From Winogradskya humida (GTDB lineage: Bacteria > Actinomycetota > Actinomycetes > Mycobacteriales > Micromonosporaceae), in the NCBI RefSeq assembly GCF_016862215.1, contig NZ_BOMN01000020.1, positions 1-40,943 of the forward strand: a DNA stretch of 40,943 nt, given 5' to 3'. Positions 1-7,947 of the stretch are shown one piece after another. Numbering within the stretch: position 1 is the stretch's first letter; each line of letters starts with the position of its first letter. The position numbers and the translations under genes were made by a program. Under the pieces are notes generated by a model, which did no database searches, was not told the origin of the DNA, and saw nothing but the letters and a program-made list of their open reading frames with translations.

Positions 1-90
1 AGCCGGTCGCTTCAGCCGGGTCGCTTCAGCCGGGTCGCTTCAGCCGGGTCGCTTCAGCCGGGTCGCTTCAGCCGGGTCGCTTCAGCCGCG
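1..90. repeat. 14-bp tandem array at window edge
   Basis: About six copies of a 14-bp unit (agccgggtcgcttc) run from the left edge of the window. The stop codon of the minus-strand EamA gene (TCA on the plus strand, 68-70) lies inside the last units, so the array forms the end of that gene. The period is not a multiple of three and the minus strand carries TGA in each unit, so all three frames are closed quickly. The array may continue outside the window. Confidence 0.95.
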
Positions 91-976
91 TGAAAAAGCC
101 GGGTGGCAGGCGGGTCACGGCCACACCGAGCAGGCAGACGGCGCCGCCGATCAGGGCCAGGCCGGTCGGGACCTCGCCGAGCAGGGCCCAGGACAACAGC
201 ACGGCGATGGCCGGGACCAGGTACGACGACGAGCTGAGCCGTCCGGCACTCATCCGCCGCAGCGCGTACGCCCAGGTCATGAAAGCGATTGCGGTCGGGA
301 ACAGGCCCAGGTAGACGATCCCCAGAGTGGCGGGAGCCGGCGCCGCCGCGACCTCGTGGATCAGCGTGCCCGCCCACGGCAGGCAGATGGCCGTGCCGGC
401 GAGGCAGCCGAGCCAGGTGGCGGTGAACGGGTCGACCGTGCGCAGGGCCTGCTTCTGCAGCAGAACCCCGACGGCGTAGAGGGCGGCCGCGCCGAGCGCG
501 AGCAGCACCCCGGTGACGTCGCGCCGGCCCGTCGAGGTGGCCACGGCGATGGTGGCGACGCCGCAGAACGCGATGGCCAGCCCGGCGATCAGCCCGCGCG
601 GGAAGCCCTCCTTGAGGTAGATCCCGGCGAGCACCGCGATCAGAATCGGTCCCACGTTGACGACCAGCGCGGTCGTCCCGGCGTCGAGGTGGTGCTCCGC
701 CGCGTTGACGAGCGTGGTGTAGATGCCGAACCACAGCACGCCGTACGCCACGACCAGCAGCAACGGCCGCCCGCGCGGAATGCTCCGGGGCCGGGTGAGC
801 GCCACCGCGGTCAGCGCCACGGACCCGGTGGCGAGTCGTCCCAGCGCGAGCGGGCCCGGGCTGTAGTGCGCCCCGACAGAGCGGATGGCGATGAAGGCGG
901 ACGCCCAGAGGACCATGGTGATCCCCGCGGCGACCGCCGGCAGCGCGGACGATCTCCGCGTCTCGGTCTCGATCAT
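68..976 (-). CDS. EamA/DMT-superfamily transporter
   Basis: Predicted inner-membrane transporter of the drug/metabolite (EamA) superfamily, 302 aa, with about ten hydrophobic helices in two homologous halves. The second half contains the usual Gly/Pro-rich segment (LGLFPTAIAFMTWAYALRR). The start at 976 (MIETETRR) is preferred over an upstream in-frame start at 1015 because hydrophobic sequence follows directly and 1015 would lie in the probable operator. It is divergent from a LysR regulator that begins 82 bp away, the usual arrangement for a regulator and the exporter it controls. The substrate is unknown; family members export amino acids, metabolites or drugs. The C-terminus (FTRLKRPG) is encoded by a tandem repeat array, so the natural end of the protein may have been altered. 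Confidence 0.9.
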   Translation of the reverse strand: MIETETRRSSALPAVAAGITMVLWASAFIAIRSVGAHYSPGPLALGRLATGSVALTAVALTRPRSIPRGRPLLLVVAYGVLWFGIYTTLVNAAEHHLDAGTTALVVNVGPILIAVLAGIYLKEGFPRGLIAGLAIAFCGVATIAVATSTGRRDVTGVLLALGAAALYAVGVLLQKQALRTVDPFTATWLGCLAGTAICLPWAGTLIHEVAAAPAPATLGIVYLGLFPTAIAFMTWAYALRRMSAGRLSSSSYLVPAIAVLLSWALLGEVPTGLALIGGAVCLLGVAVTRLPPGFFTRLKRPG

Positions 977-1010
977 GGTTCTACCCTGCGGGTTCCGGGA
1001 CTTCAGCACC

Positions 1011-1023
1011 AGCAACTATTGCT
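1011..1023. promoter_or_regulatory. Candidate LysR operator (AGCAA-N3-TTGCT)
   Basis: A perfect 5-3-5 inverted repeat sits in the 82-bp gap between the divergent EamA and LysR genes. Small dyads of this kind between a LysR gene and its divergent target are typical LysR binding sites. The assignment rests on position and symmetry only. Confidence 0.5.
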
Positions 1024-1058
1024 CGCCAACCGTTAAGCGGGACTGTACGGTCGGGGCC

Positions 1059-1964
1059 ATGCTCGACGTCCACCGCCTCCGCGTCTTCCGCGCCGTCGTG
1101 GCCAGCGGCTCGGTCAACGCCGCCGCCACCAACCTGGGTTACACCCCGTCCGCGGTCAGCCAGCACGTCACCGCGCTGCAACGCGAGACCGGCCTGGTGC
1201 TGCTCGCGCGCAGTGGCCGTGGTGTCGAGCCGACGTCGGTGGGCCGGGCGCTGGCGCACCGCATCGACGGCGTGCTCGCCCAGCTCGGCGAGGTCGAGGC
1301 GCTTGCGGCGGATCTGCGGGAGGGCCGGACCGGCTCGCTGTCGATCGCCTACTTCGCGTCCGTCGGGTCGGCGTGGATGCCGGCGGTGGCCCGTGCGCTG
1401 CTGGCCGACTTCCCCGATCTGCGGCTCGGGCTGCGGCTGAGCGACGACGTGGCTGCCGGGCCGGGCCCGCGACCCGACGTCCAGGTCGTGGTCGCTCCGC
1501 GAGACTTCACGGGTACGCGTGAAGCCCGCGCCCACCACCTGCTCGACGACCCGTACGTCGCCCTGGTCCCACGCGGGCACCCGCTCGGAACCGAACCCGG
1601 GGTCGAGCTGGCCCGGCTCGCCACGGAGACCTGGATCGACAACGACTTCGCCCACGGCTGGTGCCGCCGCAACCTTCTCGACGCCTGCCAGTCCGCGGGT
1701 TTCAGCCCGCCGTTCCGGGTCGAGGCCCACGACTACCCGACGGCGATCGCGTTCGTCGACGCGGGCATCGGCATCACCGTGCTGCCGCGGCTCGGCGCTG
1801 TTAGGCTCCCGGCCGGGCTGACCGCCGTACCCATCGTCTCCCCGACCCCGGTCCGGTCGATCCACGCCCTGATCCAGACCTCGGTCGAGTCGGCGCCCCC
1901 GGCCCGCAGACTCCTCGAAGTGCTGAAGGAGTGTGCGAGCCGGGGGACCGTACCTGTCGGTTAG
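1059..1964 (+). CDS. LysR-family transcriptional regulator
   Basis: 301-aa LysR-type regulator. The N-terminal winged helix-turn-helix occupies about residues 1-62 (MLDVHRLRVFRAVVASGS, then NLGYTPSAVSQHV as recognition helix). The rest is the type 2 periplasmic-binding-fold effector domain. The ATG at 1059 is chosen because it places the HTH at the N-terminus as in the family; in-frame starts upstream would run across the divergent promoter. It probably controls the divergent EamA transporter and itself. Its stop overlaps the stop of the convergent DUF1996 gene by 4 bp. The ligand cannot be predicted. Confidence 0.93.
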   Translation: MLDVHRLRVFRAVVASGSVNAAATNLGYTPSAVSQHVTALQRETGLVLLARSGRGVEPTSVGRALAHRIDGVLAQLGEVEALAADLREGRTGSLSIAYFASVGSAWMPAVARALLADFPDLRLGLRLSDDVAAGPGPRPDVQVVVAPRDFTGTREARAHHLLDDPYVALVPRGHPLGTEPGVELARLATETWIDNDFAHGWCRRNLLDACQSAGFSPPFRVEAHDYPTAIAFVDAGIGITVLPRLGAVRLPAGLTAVPIVSPTPVRSIHALIQTSVESAPPARRLLEVLKECASRGTVPVG

Positions 1965-3322
1965 AAGCCGCCTGCCGTGTTGCACTTGGCCTTCTGGACG
2001 ACACAGTCCTTGACGCGCTGGCCGAGGGCGGTGTTGTCCCAGGCCAGGTAGACGTCGCCGTGCATCGAGGAGGCCATCTTGGAGGCCAGTTCGAAGCCGT
2101 CGGTGGTGCCGCTCGTGCGGTAGGCGATCACGAAGGAGATGCTCGGGATCGCGACCGGGAACTCACCCGAGCAGGTGGCGCCCCCGATGTAGCGGACGTG
2201 GGACTTGTGGTCGGGGCTGTCCAGGTGGACGCCGTCCCAGCAGTCCGGGAAGACCAGCTGGAACACCAGGTCGGCGGTCGGTGCGCAGACCGGCCAGTTG
2301 CCGTCGGCGCTGCGGCCGGTCTCGCCGCCCGGGCCCGCGCAGTAGAACTGGTTGACGGTGCCACGCGGGGTCGGCACCTGCGAGCGGGCGTCACCCGCGA
2401 TCATCCGGAAGCCCTGCGGGAACGGCACGGTCGCGGACGGGTCGGCGAGCCGGGAACCGTAGTAGACCGTCACACCGGACGGTTCCACCGCCTGGCCGTG
2501 TTCGAAGAGCGTCGGGATCCAGTACGCCGACAGGTCCGTCGACGGGGCACAGCTGGTCCCGGCGTTGGCGAGCAGCGACTGCGTGGTCGTGTTGGCGTTG
2601 GTGCTGGTGTTGCCCAGGAACGAGTGCATGTGCGACGCGCCGGGCAGGCCGGGGAAGACGATCGGGTCGTCCGGCTTGGAGTGGCTGTAGTGGCAGGCGG
2701 CGTTGAACTCGGCGACGCGTACGGCGTCGGCGGGGGCCGGATGCGTCGGCAGCGCCCGGAACGCCGCGAGCTGCGCGTTCCAGCGTGCCTGGTCCATCGT
2801 GACCCAGCCGGCCGGGGCTGAGCCGTCCCCGAACGTGAACCAGTTGAGGTTGACGAAGTCGCCGCCGGCCGGGTTCTGCAGGACGGCGAAGACGGTCTGC
2901 GCGCCGGTCGGATGGGTGGTGGCCGTCGCCGTCTTCGTCACCCAGCTCTGCCAGCCACCGGTGGCGGTGACGGGGAACGTGGCGAGCAACGGCCCGGTCT
3001 GCGAGCCGGTGCGCAGCTCGACCGCGCCGTTGCCGCCGGTGGCGGACGCGAGCCGGGCCTGGACGGTCAGCGTGCCGGCCGGGCCGAGGTCGACGTTGTC
3101 GTAGCGCAGCCAGTCGCCGGCGGCCAGGTAGGAGACGTTCAGGCCGCCACCGGTGTCGGCGGTCTGCTCGGTCGCGGCGCCGGACTGCGCCGTGTAGGAC
3201 TCGGCCTGGACGGTGACCGTGGCAGCCGCCGCGGGACCGGTGGTCAGTGCCACCGTTCCGGCGGCGATCAGGAGCACGCCCAGGGATGCGGACAGCAGGG
3301 AGCGGGGTGTTCGTTTGCCCAT
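1961..3322 (-). CDS. Secreted CBM6-like plus DUF1996 protein
   Basis: Exported 453-aa protein. A Sec signal peptide covers about residues 1-34 (hydrophobic core LLSASLGVLLIAAG, cleavage near AAA). It is followed by a carbohydrate-binding module of the CBM6/35 type at about 35-165 (AESYTAQSG, GDWLRYDNVDL and NLNWFTF signatures) and a DUF1996 domain at about 190-440, with the family's His motif (HMHSFLGNTSTN) and many cysteines. DUF1996 is common in secreted fungal and actinobacterial proteins and its activity is not established; attachment to a sugar-binding module suggests it acts on a polysaccharide. AAGGA stands 5 bases before the ATG at 3322. Its gene is divergent from the aldo/keto reductase. 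Confidence 0.88.
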   Translation of the reverse strand: MGKRTPRSLLSASLGVLLIAAGTVALTTGPAAAATVTVQAESYTAQSGAATEQTADTGGGLNVSYLAAGDWLRYDNVDLGPAGTLTVQARLASATGGNGAVELRTGSQTGPLLATFPVTATGGWQSWVTKTATATTHPTGAQTVFAVLQNPAGGDFVNLNWFTFGDGSAPAGWVTMDQARWNAQLAAFRALPTHPAPADAVRVAEFNAACHYSHSKPDDPIVFPGLPGASHMHSFLGNTSTNANTTTQSLLANAGTSCAPSTDLSAYWIPTLFEHGQAVEPSGVTVYYGSRLADPSATVPFPQGFRMIAGDARSQVPTPRGTVNQFYCAGPGGETGRSADGNWPVCAPTADLVFQLVFPDCWDGVHLDSPDHKSHVRYIGGATCSGEFPVAIPSISFVIAYRTSGTTDGFELASKMASSMHGDVYLAWDNTALGQRVKDCVVQKAKCNTAGGF

Positions 3323-3373
3323 GACGATCCTTCGGGGTAGGGGCCTCGCCGCCCGCTGAGGGGGATGAGCGGC

Positions 3374-3419
3374 GGTGACCGGTCGTCACCTCCTGGATAC
3401 ATGGATGCCACTCGATGTA
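3374..3419. promoter_or_regulatory. Two inverted repeats in a divergent promoter region
   Basis: The 141-bp gap between the divergent DUF1996 and aldo/keto reductase genes holds GGTGAC-N5-GTCACC (3374-3390) and TACAT-N12-ATGTA (3398-3419). Either could be an operator or an extended dyad for a regulator that is not encoded next to them. Evidence is symmetry and location only. Confidence 0.4.
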
Positions 3420-3463
3420 ACAGCGGCCGAACGTACCGCCCGGTTCCGGATTAAGTTGAAGAC

Positions 3464-4519
3464 ATGGAATATCGCCAGCTGGGCCGGTCGGGCCTCAGGA
3501 TCTCCGTTCTCACCATGGGCACCATGACCTTCGGCGGGAAGGGCAACTTCGCCATGGTCGGGTCCACCGACGTCGCCGAGGCGCGGCGGCAGGTGGATCA
3601 GTGCCTGGATGCCGGGATCAACATCATCGACACCGCCGACGTCTACTCCGACGGGCTCTCCGAGGAGATCGTGGGGGAGGTGCTCGACGGGCGGCGCGAC
3701 GACGTGCTCGTCGCCACGAAGGTGCGGATGCCGATGGGGTCCGGGCCGAATGACGCCGGGCTCTCCCGGCACCACATCGTGGCCGGGTGCGAGGCGAGCC
3801 TGCGCCGGCTGCGTACCGACCACATCGATCTTTATCAGGTGCACGAGTGGGACGGTCAGACGCCCCTGGAGGAGACCCTCGAGGCCCTCGACCTGCTCGT
3901 TCAGCAGGGCAAGGTGCGCTACGTCGGCGCCTCCAACTATGCAGGGTGGCAGCTGATGAAGGCCCTGGGGGCCGCCGACCGGACCGGGACCCCGCGGTTC
4001 GTCAGCGAGCAGATCTACTACTCCCTGCAGGGCCGGGACGCCGAGTACGAGCTCGTGCCCGCCGCCGTCGACCAGGGGCTCGGGGTGCTGGTGTGGAGCC
4101 CGCTCGCCGGCGGGCTGCTCTCCGGCAAGTACCGGCGCGGTCAGGAGCCGCCGGCCGGGTCGCGGCAGCTGTCCGAGTGGAACGAGCCGCCCGTCTACGA
4201 CCGGGAGAAGCTCTACGACATCGTCGAGGTGCTGGTCGCCATCGGCGAGGAGCGCGGGGTGTCCGCCGCGCAGGTGTCGCTCGCGTGGCTGCTGGGCCGG
4301 CCCGCCGTGACCTCGCTGGTGATCGGGGCGCGCACGGCCGAGCAGCTCGCGGACAATCTCGCCGCGGCGGAGCTGAAACTCAGCGACGCGGAACGGACAC
4401 GGCTCGATCAGGTGAGTGCGCCGGATCTGCTCTATCCGTACTGGCATCAGGCGCGTACCGCGAACGACCGGTTGTCGGCGGCGGATCTCACGTTGTTGGG
4501 GCCCCACCTGAATGGGTGA
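3464..4519 (+). CDS. Aldo/keto reductase
   Basis: 351-aa NADPH-dependent aldo/keto reductase with a (beta/alpha)8 barrel. The catalytic tetrad is visible as Asp56, Tyr61, Lys86 and His127 in IIDTADVYSDG, VATKV and YQVHEWDG. The late NADP-binding segment (VTSLVIGARTAEQLADNL) is also present. The family reduces aldehydes and ketones; the sequence resembles the YhdN/potassium-channel-beta-like branch, whose substrates are usually unknown. It appears monocistronic: it has its own promoter region and is followed after 52 bp by a strong intrinsic terminator. Confidence 0.93.
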   Translation: MEYRQLGRSGLRISVLTMGTMTFGGKGNFAMVGSTDVAEARRQVDQCLDAGINIIDTADVYSDGLSEEIVGEVLDGRRDDVLVATKVRMPMGSGPNDAGLSRHHIVAGCEASLRRLRTDHIDLYQVHEWDGQTPLEETLEALDLLVQQGKVRYVGASNYAGWQLMKALGAADRTGTPRFVSEQIYYSLQGRDAEYELVPAAVDQGLGVLVWSPLAGGLLSGKYRRGQEPPAGSRQLSEWNEPPVYDREKLYDIVEVLVAIGEERGVSAAQVSLAWLLGRPAVTSLVIGARTAEQLADNLAAAELKLSDAERTRLDQVSAPDLLYPYWHQARTANDRLSAADLTLLGPHLNG

Positions 4520-4571
4520 AACGGTTAATCACGCGCTCGCGTGAAATAACAAGATGAATTGTTCTCAGTCA

Positions 4572-4600
4572 AGGGCCGTCCCATGTGGGCGGCCCTTTTT
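4572..4600 (+). terminator. Intrinsic terminator after the aldo/keto reductase
   Basis: AGGGCCG (4572-4578) pairs with CGGCCCT (4590-4596). An inner CCC/GGG stem and ATGT loop follow across a one-base bulge, and a run of five T closes it. It separates the reductase from the glycan operon downstream. Confidence 0.9.
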
Positions 4601-4858
4601 GCCGACTCGTTCCGGGGTGGCGCGGATCTCGGTGTGGCGCGCCCGACCGACGGACCATATTGGATCGACCGTTCGGGGGAGGGCAAGAGATGACCATCTT
4701 TGGGGCAGGTCAACGCGCTGAAAGGATGATCGATGTAGTACCTTTGGCGCTCGCGGGCAGCACCGGAGTCCTACCTGGTGCGAACGGGGTGAACGCTCTA
4801 TATCGGATTCAATCCGCCGATGTCCGCCCGCGTGGCAATTGCAGGAACTGGTGGGGTA
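4601..4858 (+). promoter_or_regulatory. Long leader of the glycan operon
   Basis: There is no convincing gene in these 258 bp, but the base composition is more mixed than in flanking genes and several local stems can be drawn. An example is GCACC...GGTGC near 4764-4784, followed by GAACGGGGTGAACGC. This stretch probably holds the operon promoter and a structured 5' leader. I compared it by eye with c-di-GMP (GEMM) and c-di-AMP (ydaO) riboswitches and could not match either core. Confidence 0.35.
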
Positions 4859-5049
4859 ATGGACATCGATTCTGTAAAGGAATTGTTTCCGGCCCTCGAC
4901 GAGAGAGAAAACTGTCCACTGAAGGCTGTAAATAAATTGTCAGTCTGCTTGAGGACGTGGACGCATTCCCGGCTATGGTTTCCGCGCTGGCGGGAATTGG
5001 GGCCCGCCTCCAGCGCGAAAGGCAACGGCTTTGGCTGCCGCCGTCATGA
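4859..5049 (+). pseudogene. Small frameshifted ORF upstream of the GT2
   Basis: Starting at ATG 4859 the reading is MDIDSVKELFPALDERENC and continues to ...AVNKL. Close to 4935-4945 the coding signal moves to the -1 frame, which reads SLLEDVDAFPAMVSALAG and ends LPPS-stop at 5049. Joined across one missing base this would be a coherent acidic, helical protein of about 63 aa. Its stop overlaps the GT2 start as ATGA, the same junction used by every other gene in the operon, which argues that the second half is or was translated. In its own frame, a GTG at 4957 would give a 30-aa product. No family was recognised. It could be a sequencing error, a true frameshift mutation, or two tiny ORFs. Confidence 0.45.
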
Positions 5050-6299
5050 TCTTGGTTTCTCTGGTCCTCGCAGGCTTCGCCGCGGTGACCCTCTGGTGGA
5101 CGATGCACGCCTGGCGTACACCGGAGACCCTCGCTTCGACCCGATTCGCCGCCCCGGACGGCGAGCACAAACTGACGTTCTCCCTCCTCGTGCCCGCGCG
5201 GCACGAGCAGGCGGTCCTCGAGCACACCGTCGAGCGGCTCCTGCTCTCCACCCACGCGGGCTTCGAGATCATCATCATCGTGGGGCACGACGACCCGGAG
5301 ACCGCTGAGGTCGCCATGCGGGTCGCCGCGACCTCACCCGGGCGCATCTTCGTGGTGACCGACCACAGCGAGCAGAAGAACAAGCCGCGCGCGCTCAACG
5401 CCGCGCTGCCCTACTGCCGCGGTGACGTCGTCGGGGTCTTCGACGCCGAGGACCAGGTCGACCCGGAGCTGCTCGCGCACGTGGACCACGCGTTCCGGGC
5501 GACCGGCGCGGACGTCGTGCAGGGCGGTGTGCAGCTCATCAACTTCCACTCGAGCTGGTACAGCCTGCACAACTGCCTGGAGTACTTCTTCTGGTTCCGC
5601 AGCCGGCTGCACCTGCACGCCCGCAAGGGCTTCATCCCGCTGGGCGGCAACACCGTCTTCGTCCGCACGGAGACGCTGCGCGAGGCGAACGGCTGGGACG
5701 GCACCTGTCTCGCCGAGGACTGTGACCTCGGGGTGCGGCTCAGCAGCCGCGGCAAACGGGTCGCGGTGGCGTACGACTCCGCCGTGGTCACCCGGGAGGA
5801 GACACCCGGATCGGTGACCGCGCTGCTCAAGCAGCGGACCCGGTGGAACCAGGGCTTCCTGCAGGTCTACCGCAAGGGGGAGTGGCGCAAGCTGCCCGGC
5901 TTCGGCCAGCGGCTGCTCGCCCGCTACACCCTGACCGGCCCGTTCCTGCAGGCGTTCTCCGGGGTCGTCATCCCGATCGGCATCGCGATCGCGATCTGGG
6001 CCCGGCTGCCGGTCGGGGTCGCCCTGCTCACGTTCGTGCCGGTCATGCCGATGGTCGCGAACCTGGTCTTCCAGGTGGTCGGGCTGCGCGACTTCGGCGA
6101 GCAGTTCGACCTGCGGATCAGGTGGCACCACTACGCGCGGCTCATCATCGGTGCCTTCCCGTACGCCCTGGTGCTCGCGGTCGCGGCACTGCGCGCGGTC
6201 TGGCGCGAATACACCGGCAAGCGCAACTGGGAGCTCACGGCGCACGTCGGTGCCCACTTGACCAAGCCCGCTGTCGCGGAGTCAGGAGTGGCGGCATGA
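5046..6299 (+). CDS. Cellulose-synthase-like membrane glycosyltransferase (GT2)
   Basis: 417-aa processive-type family 2 glycosyltransferase. The order is an N-terminal membrane helix (about 1-18), a GT-A catalytic domain with DAED at 133-136, a TED-like AED at 223-225 and QRTRW at 263-267 (the QxxRW motif of cellulose, chitin and hyaluronan synthases), then several C-terminal helices. Such enzymes polymerise a beta-linked glycan from nucleotide sugar and thread it through the membrane. It is shorter than BcsA and lacks a PilZ domain. ATG 5046 overlaps the upstream stop (ATGA). A TTG at 5031 with AAAGG eight bases upstream is an alternative start. The context resembles the cslA-glxA arrangement of Streptomyces, but here further glycosyltransferases lie between the synthase and the oxidase. 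The sugar donor cannot be deduced. Confidence 0.88.
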   Translation: MILVSLVLAGFAAVTLWWTMHAWRTPETLASTRFAAPDGEHKLTFSLLVPARHEQAVLEHTVERLLLSTHAGFEIIIIVGHDDPETAEVAMRVAATSPGRIFVVTDHSEQKNKPRALNAALPYCRGDVVGVFDAEDQVDPELLAHVDHAFRATGADVVQGGVQLINFHSSWYSLHNCLEYFFWFRSRLHLHARKGFIPLGGNTVFVRTETLREANGWDGTCLAEDCDLGVRLSSRGKRVAVAYDSAVVTREETPGSVTALLKQRTRWNQGFLQVYRKGEWRKLPGFGQRLLARYTLTGPFLQAFSGVVIPIGIAIAIWARLPVGVALLTFVPVMPMVANLVFQVVGLRDFGEQFDLRIRWHHYARLIIGAFPYALVLAVAALRAVWREYTGKRNWELTAHVGAHLTKPAVAESGVAA

Positions 6300-6385
6300 G
6301 TGACTGCACCGAACCTCGCCTGCTTGCGATTGCCGGCGACCTTGACGGTGAGGGCCACGAAGGCATGCCCGGAGGTACAGCATGA
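6296..6385 (+). CDS. 29-aa microORF coupled on both sides
   Basis: A 29-codon ORF begins MSDCTEPRLL and ends GMPGGTA. Its ATG overlaps the GT2 stop (ATGA, 6296-6299), and its stop overlaps the start of the next gene (ATGA, 6382-6385). GGAG (6285-6288) stands seven bases before its start. The product is acidic, with no membrane segment and one Cys. No family was recognised. It may be a real microprotein, or a spacer translated only to carry ribosomes across the 82-bp gap to the next gene's own GGAGG site at 6371-6375. Confidence 0.55.
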   Translation: MSDCTEPRLLAIAGDLDGEGHEGMPGGTA

Positions 6386-7947
6386 CTGTCTTGGACCGTC
6401 CCGAAGTTGCCGTGGAACGTGCGGGGGGCACGGCGGGTGCGCTGCCGGGCGTACCGAAAAAGAATCGCACGGACCTGTATCTCGCCGGGGGCCTGACCGC
6501 CCTCTGCCTGGTGTTGCTGGCCTGGAACATCACCGGCTTCCCGATGGCCAGCGACGACGAGGGGACCTACCTCGCGCAGGCCTGGGCGGTCGCGCACGGC
6601 AAGGGCCTGGCCCATTACACCTACTGGTACGACCACCCGCCGCTCGCCTGGATCCAGCTCGCCGGGCTGTCGTGGCTCCCGGCGCTGGTGTTCCCCACGC
6701 TGCTGTCCGTCGCGGGCGGGCGGCTGGCGATGCTGCCGGTCGAGGCCGTCACGCTGCTGCTGGTCTACGTGATCTGCAAGCGGCTCGGCATGCGGCGGTG
6801 GGCGGCCGCGCTGGGGCTGCTCACGTTCGGGCTGTCGCCGCTGGCGCTGACCATGAACCGGCAGATCTACCTGGACAGTTTCGCCGTCATGTGGATGCTC
6901 GCGGCGCTCACGCTGGCGTTGTCGCCGCGCCGGCATCTGTGGCACTACGCCGCTGCCGGGGGTGCCGCCGCGATCGCGGTGCTGTCCAAGGAGACCATGG
7001 TCATCACCCTGCCGGCCGTGCTGGTGGCGATGTGGCAGAAGGCCGCGCGCAGCACGACCCGGCCGTGGGCGTTCGGCGCGTTCGCGAGCGGGCTCGCCCT
7101 GGTCGGCATCTTCTACCCGCTGTACGCCCTGCTGCGCGGCGAGCTGTTCCCCGGCGACGGGCACGTCTCGCTGATCGGGGCGTGGCAGTTCCAGCTGATG
7201 TCGCGCTCGGGGTCGGGCAGCGTCTTCGACGAGGCGTCCGGCTCGGGCGCGCTGATCGACTCGTGGCTCTACTACGACTCGGTCATCCTGTTCGGCGGGC
7301 TGGCGGCCACCGCGGTCGCGTTGTTCGTGCGCAAGTTGCGTGCCCCGGGCGTCGCCGGGCTGGTCCTGGCGCTGGTGGCGATCCGGCCCGGAGGTTACCT
7401 GCCGGCCATGTACGTCGTGCAGGTCCTCCCGTTCTTCGCGATCCTCATCGCCGGGGTCACCGAGTTCGGCGTCGACAAGCTGCGCCCGGCGCGGGTCTGG
7501 TGGCGCTGGACGATCCTCGGCGTCGCGGTCGTCACCGCACTGGGCTTCGTCGTCCCGCACTGGTACGTCGGTGACCGCCGCGCGCTCGTCGCGAACGACA
7601 ACGCGCCGTACCAGGAGGCCGCCGACTACCTGCGGACGCGGTTGCCGGACCGGGCGGGCACGACGCTGGTCGTCGACGACGTGCTCTGGCTCGACGCCGT
7701 CCGCGCCGGTTACACCCGCGACAACGTCATCTGGTTCTACAAGCTCGACCTCGACACGGCGGTCGCCGCGCGGCTCGCCAACGGCTGGCGCGACGTCGAC
7801 TACATCGTCTCCACCCCGGCGCTGCGGCAGGACCCGAACTCCCTGCCGACGGTCGCCAAGCTGCTCACCAACTCGACGGTGGTCGCGTCGTTCGGCCCGG
7901 GCTCCGGGCCGGTCGAGATCCGTCGTGTCGACAAGGAGAACCCATGA
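6382..7947 (+). CDS. GT39/ArnT-like polytopic glycosyltransferase
   Basis: 521-aa membrane protein with about ten hydrophobic helices. Directly after the first helix comes SDDEGTYLAQAW (acidic residues 58-60) and then YDHPPLAW. This is the first external loop typical of the GT-C fold (PMT, ArnT, GT39), where the acidic residues take part in catalysis. These enzymes transfer a sugar from a polyprenyl-phosphate donor to an acceptor on the outer face of the membrane. GGAGG lies six bases before the ATG. The start overlaps the microORF stop and the stop overlaps the next start. The neighbouring DPM1-like enzyme is the natural supplier of its lipid-linked sugar. The acceptor could be the glycan made by the upstream GT2, a protein or a lipid. 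Confidence 0.85.
   Translation: MTVLDRPEVAVERAGGTAGALPGVPKKNRTDLYLAGGLTALCLVLLAWNITGFPMASDDEGTYLAQAWAVAHGKGLAHYTYWYDHPPLAWIQLAGLSWLPALVFPTLLSVAGGRLAMLPVEAVTLLLVYVICKRLGMRRWAAALGLLTFGLSPLALTMNRQIYLDSFAVMWMLAALTLALSPRRHLWHYAAAGGAAAIAVLSKETMVITLPAVLVAMWQKAARSTTRPWAFGAFASGLALVGIFYPLYALLRGELFPGDGHVSLIGAWQFQLMSRSGSGSVFDEASGSGALIDSWLYYDSVILFGGLAATAVALFVRKLRAPGVAGLVLALVAIRPGGYLPAMYVVQVLPFFAILIAGVTEFGVDKLRPARVWWRWTILGVAVVTALGFVVPHWYVGDRRALVANDNAPYQEAADYLRTRLPDRAGTTLVVDDVLWLDAVRAGYTRDNVIWFYKLDLDTAVAARLANGWRDVDYIVSTPALRQDPNSLPTVAKLLTNSTVVASFGPGSGPVEIRRVDKENP

Noticed and set aside
4572..4600. Bidirectional terminator also serving the minus strand
   Set aside because: The T-run exists only on the plus strand and no minus-strand gene ends there.
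4720..4830. Resemblance of GAACGGGGTGAACGC to the core of c-di-AMP (ydaO) riboswitches
   Set aside because: Only a short GGGGTGAA-like string matches; the conserved flanking helices could not be assembled by eye.
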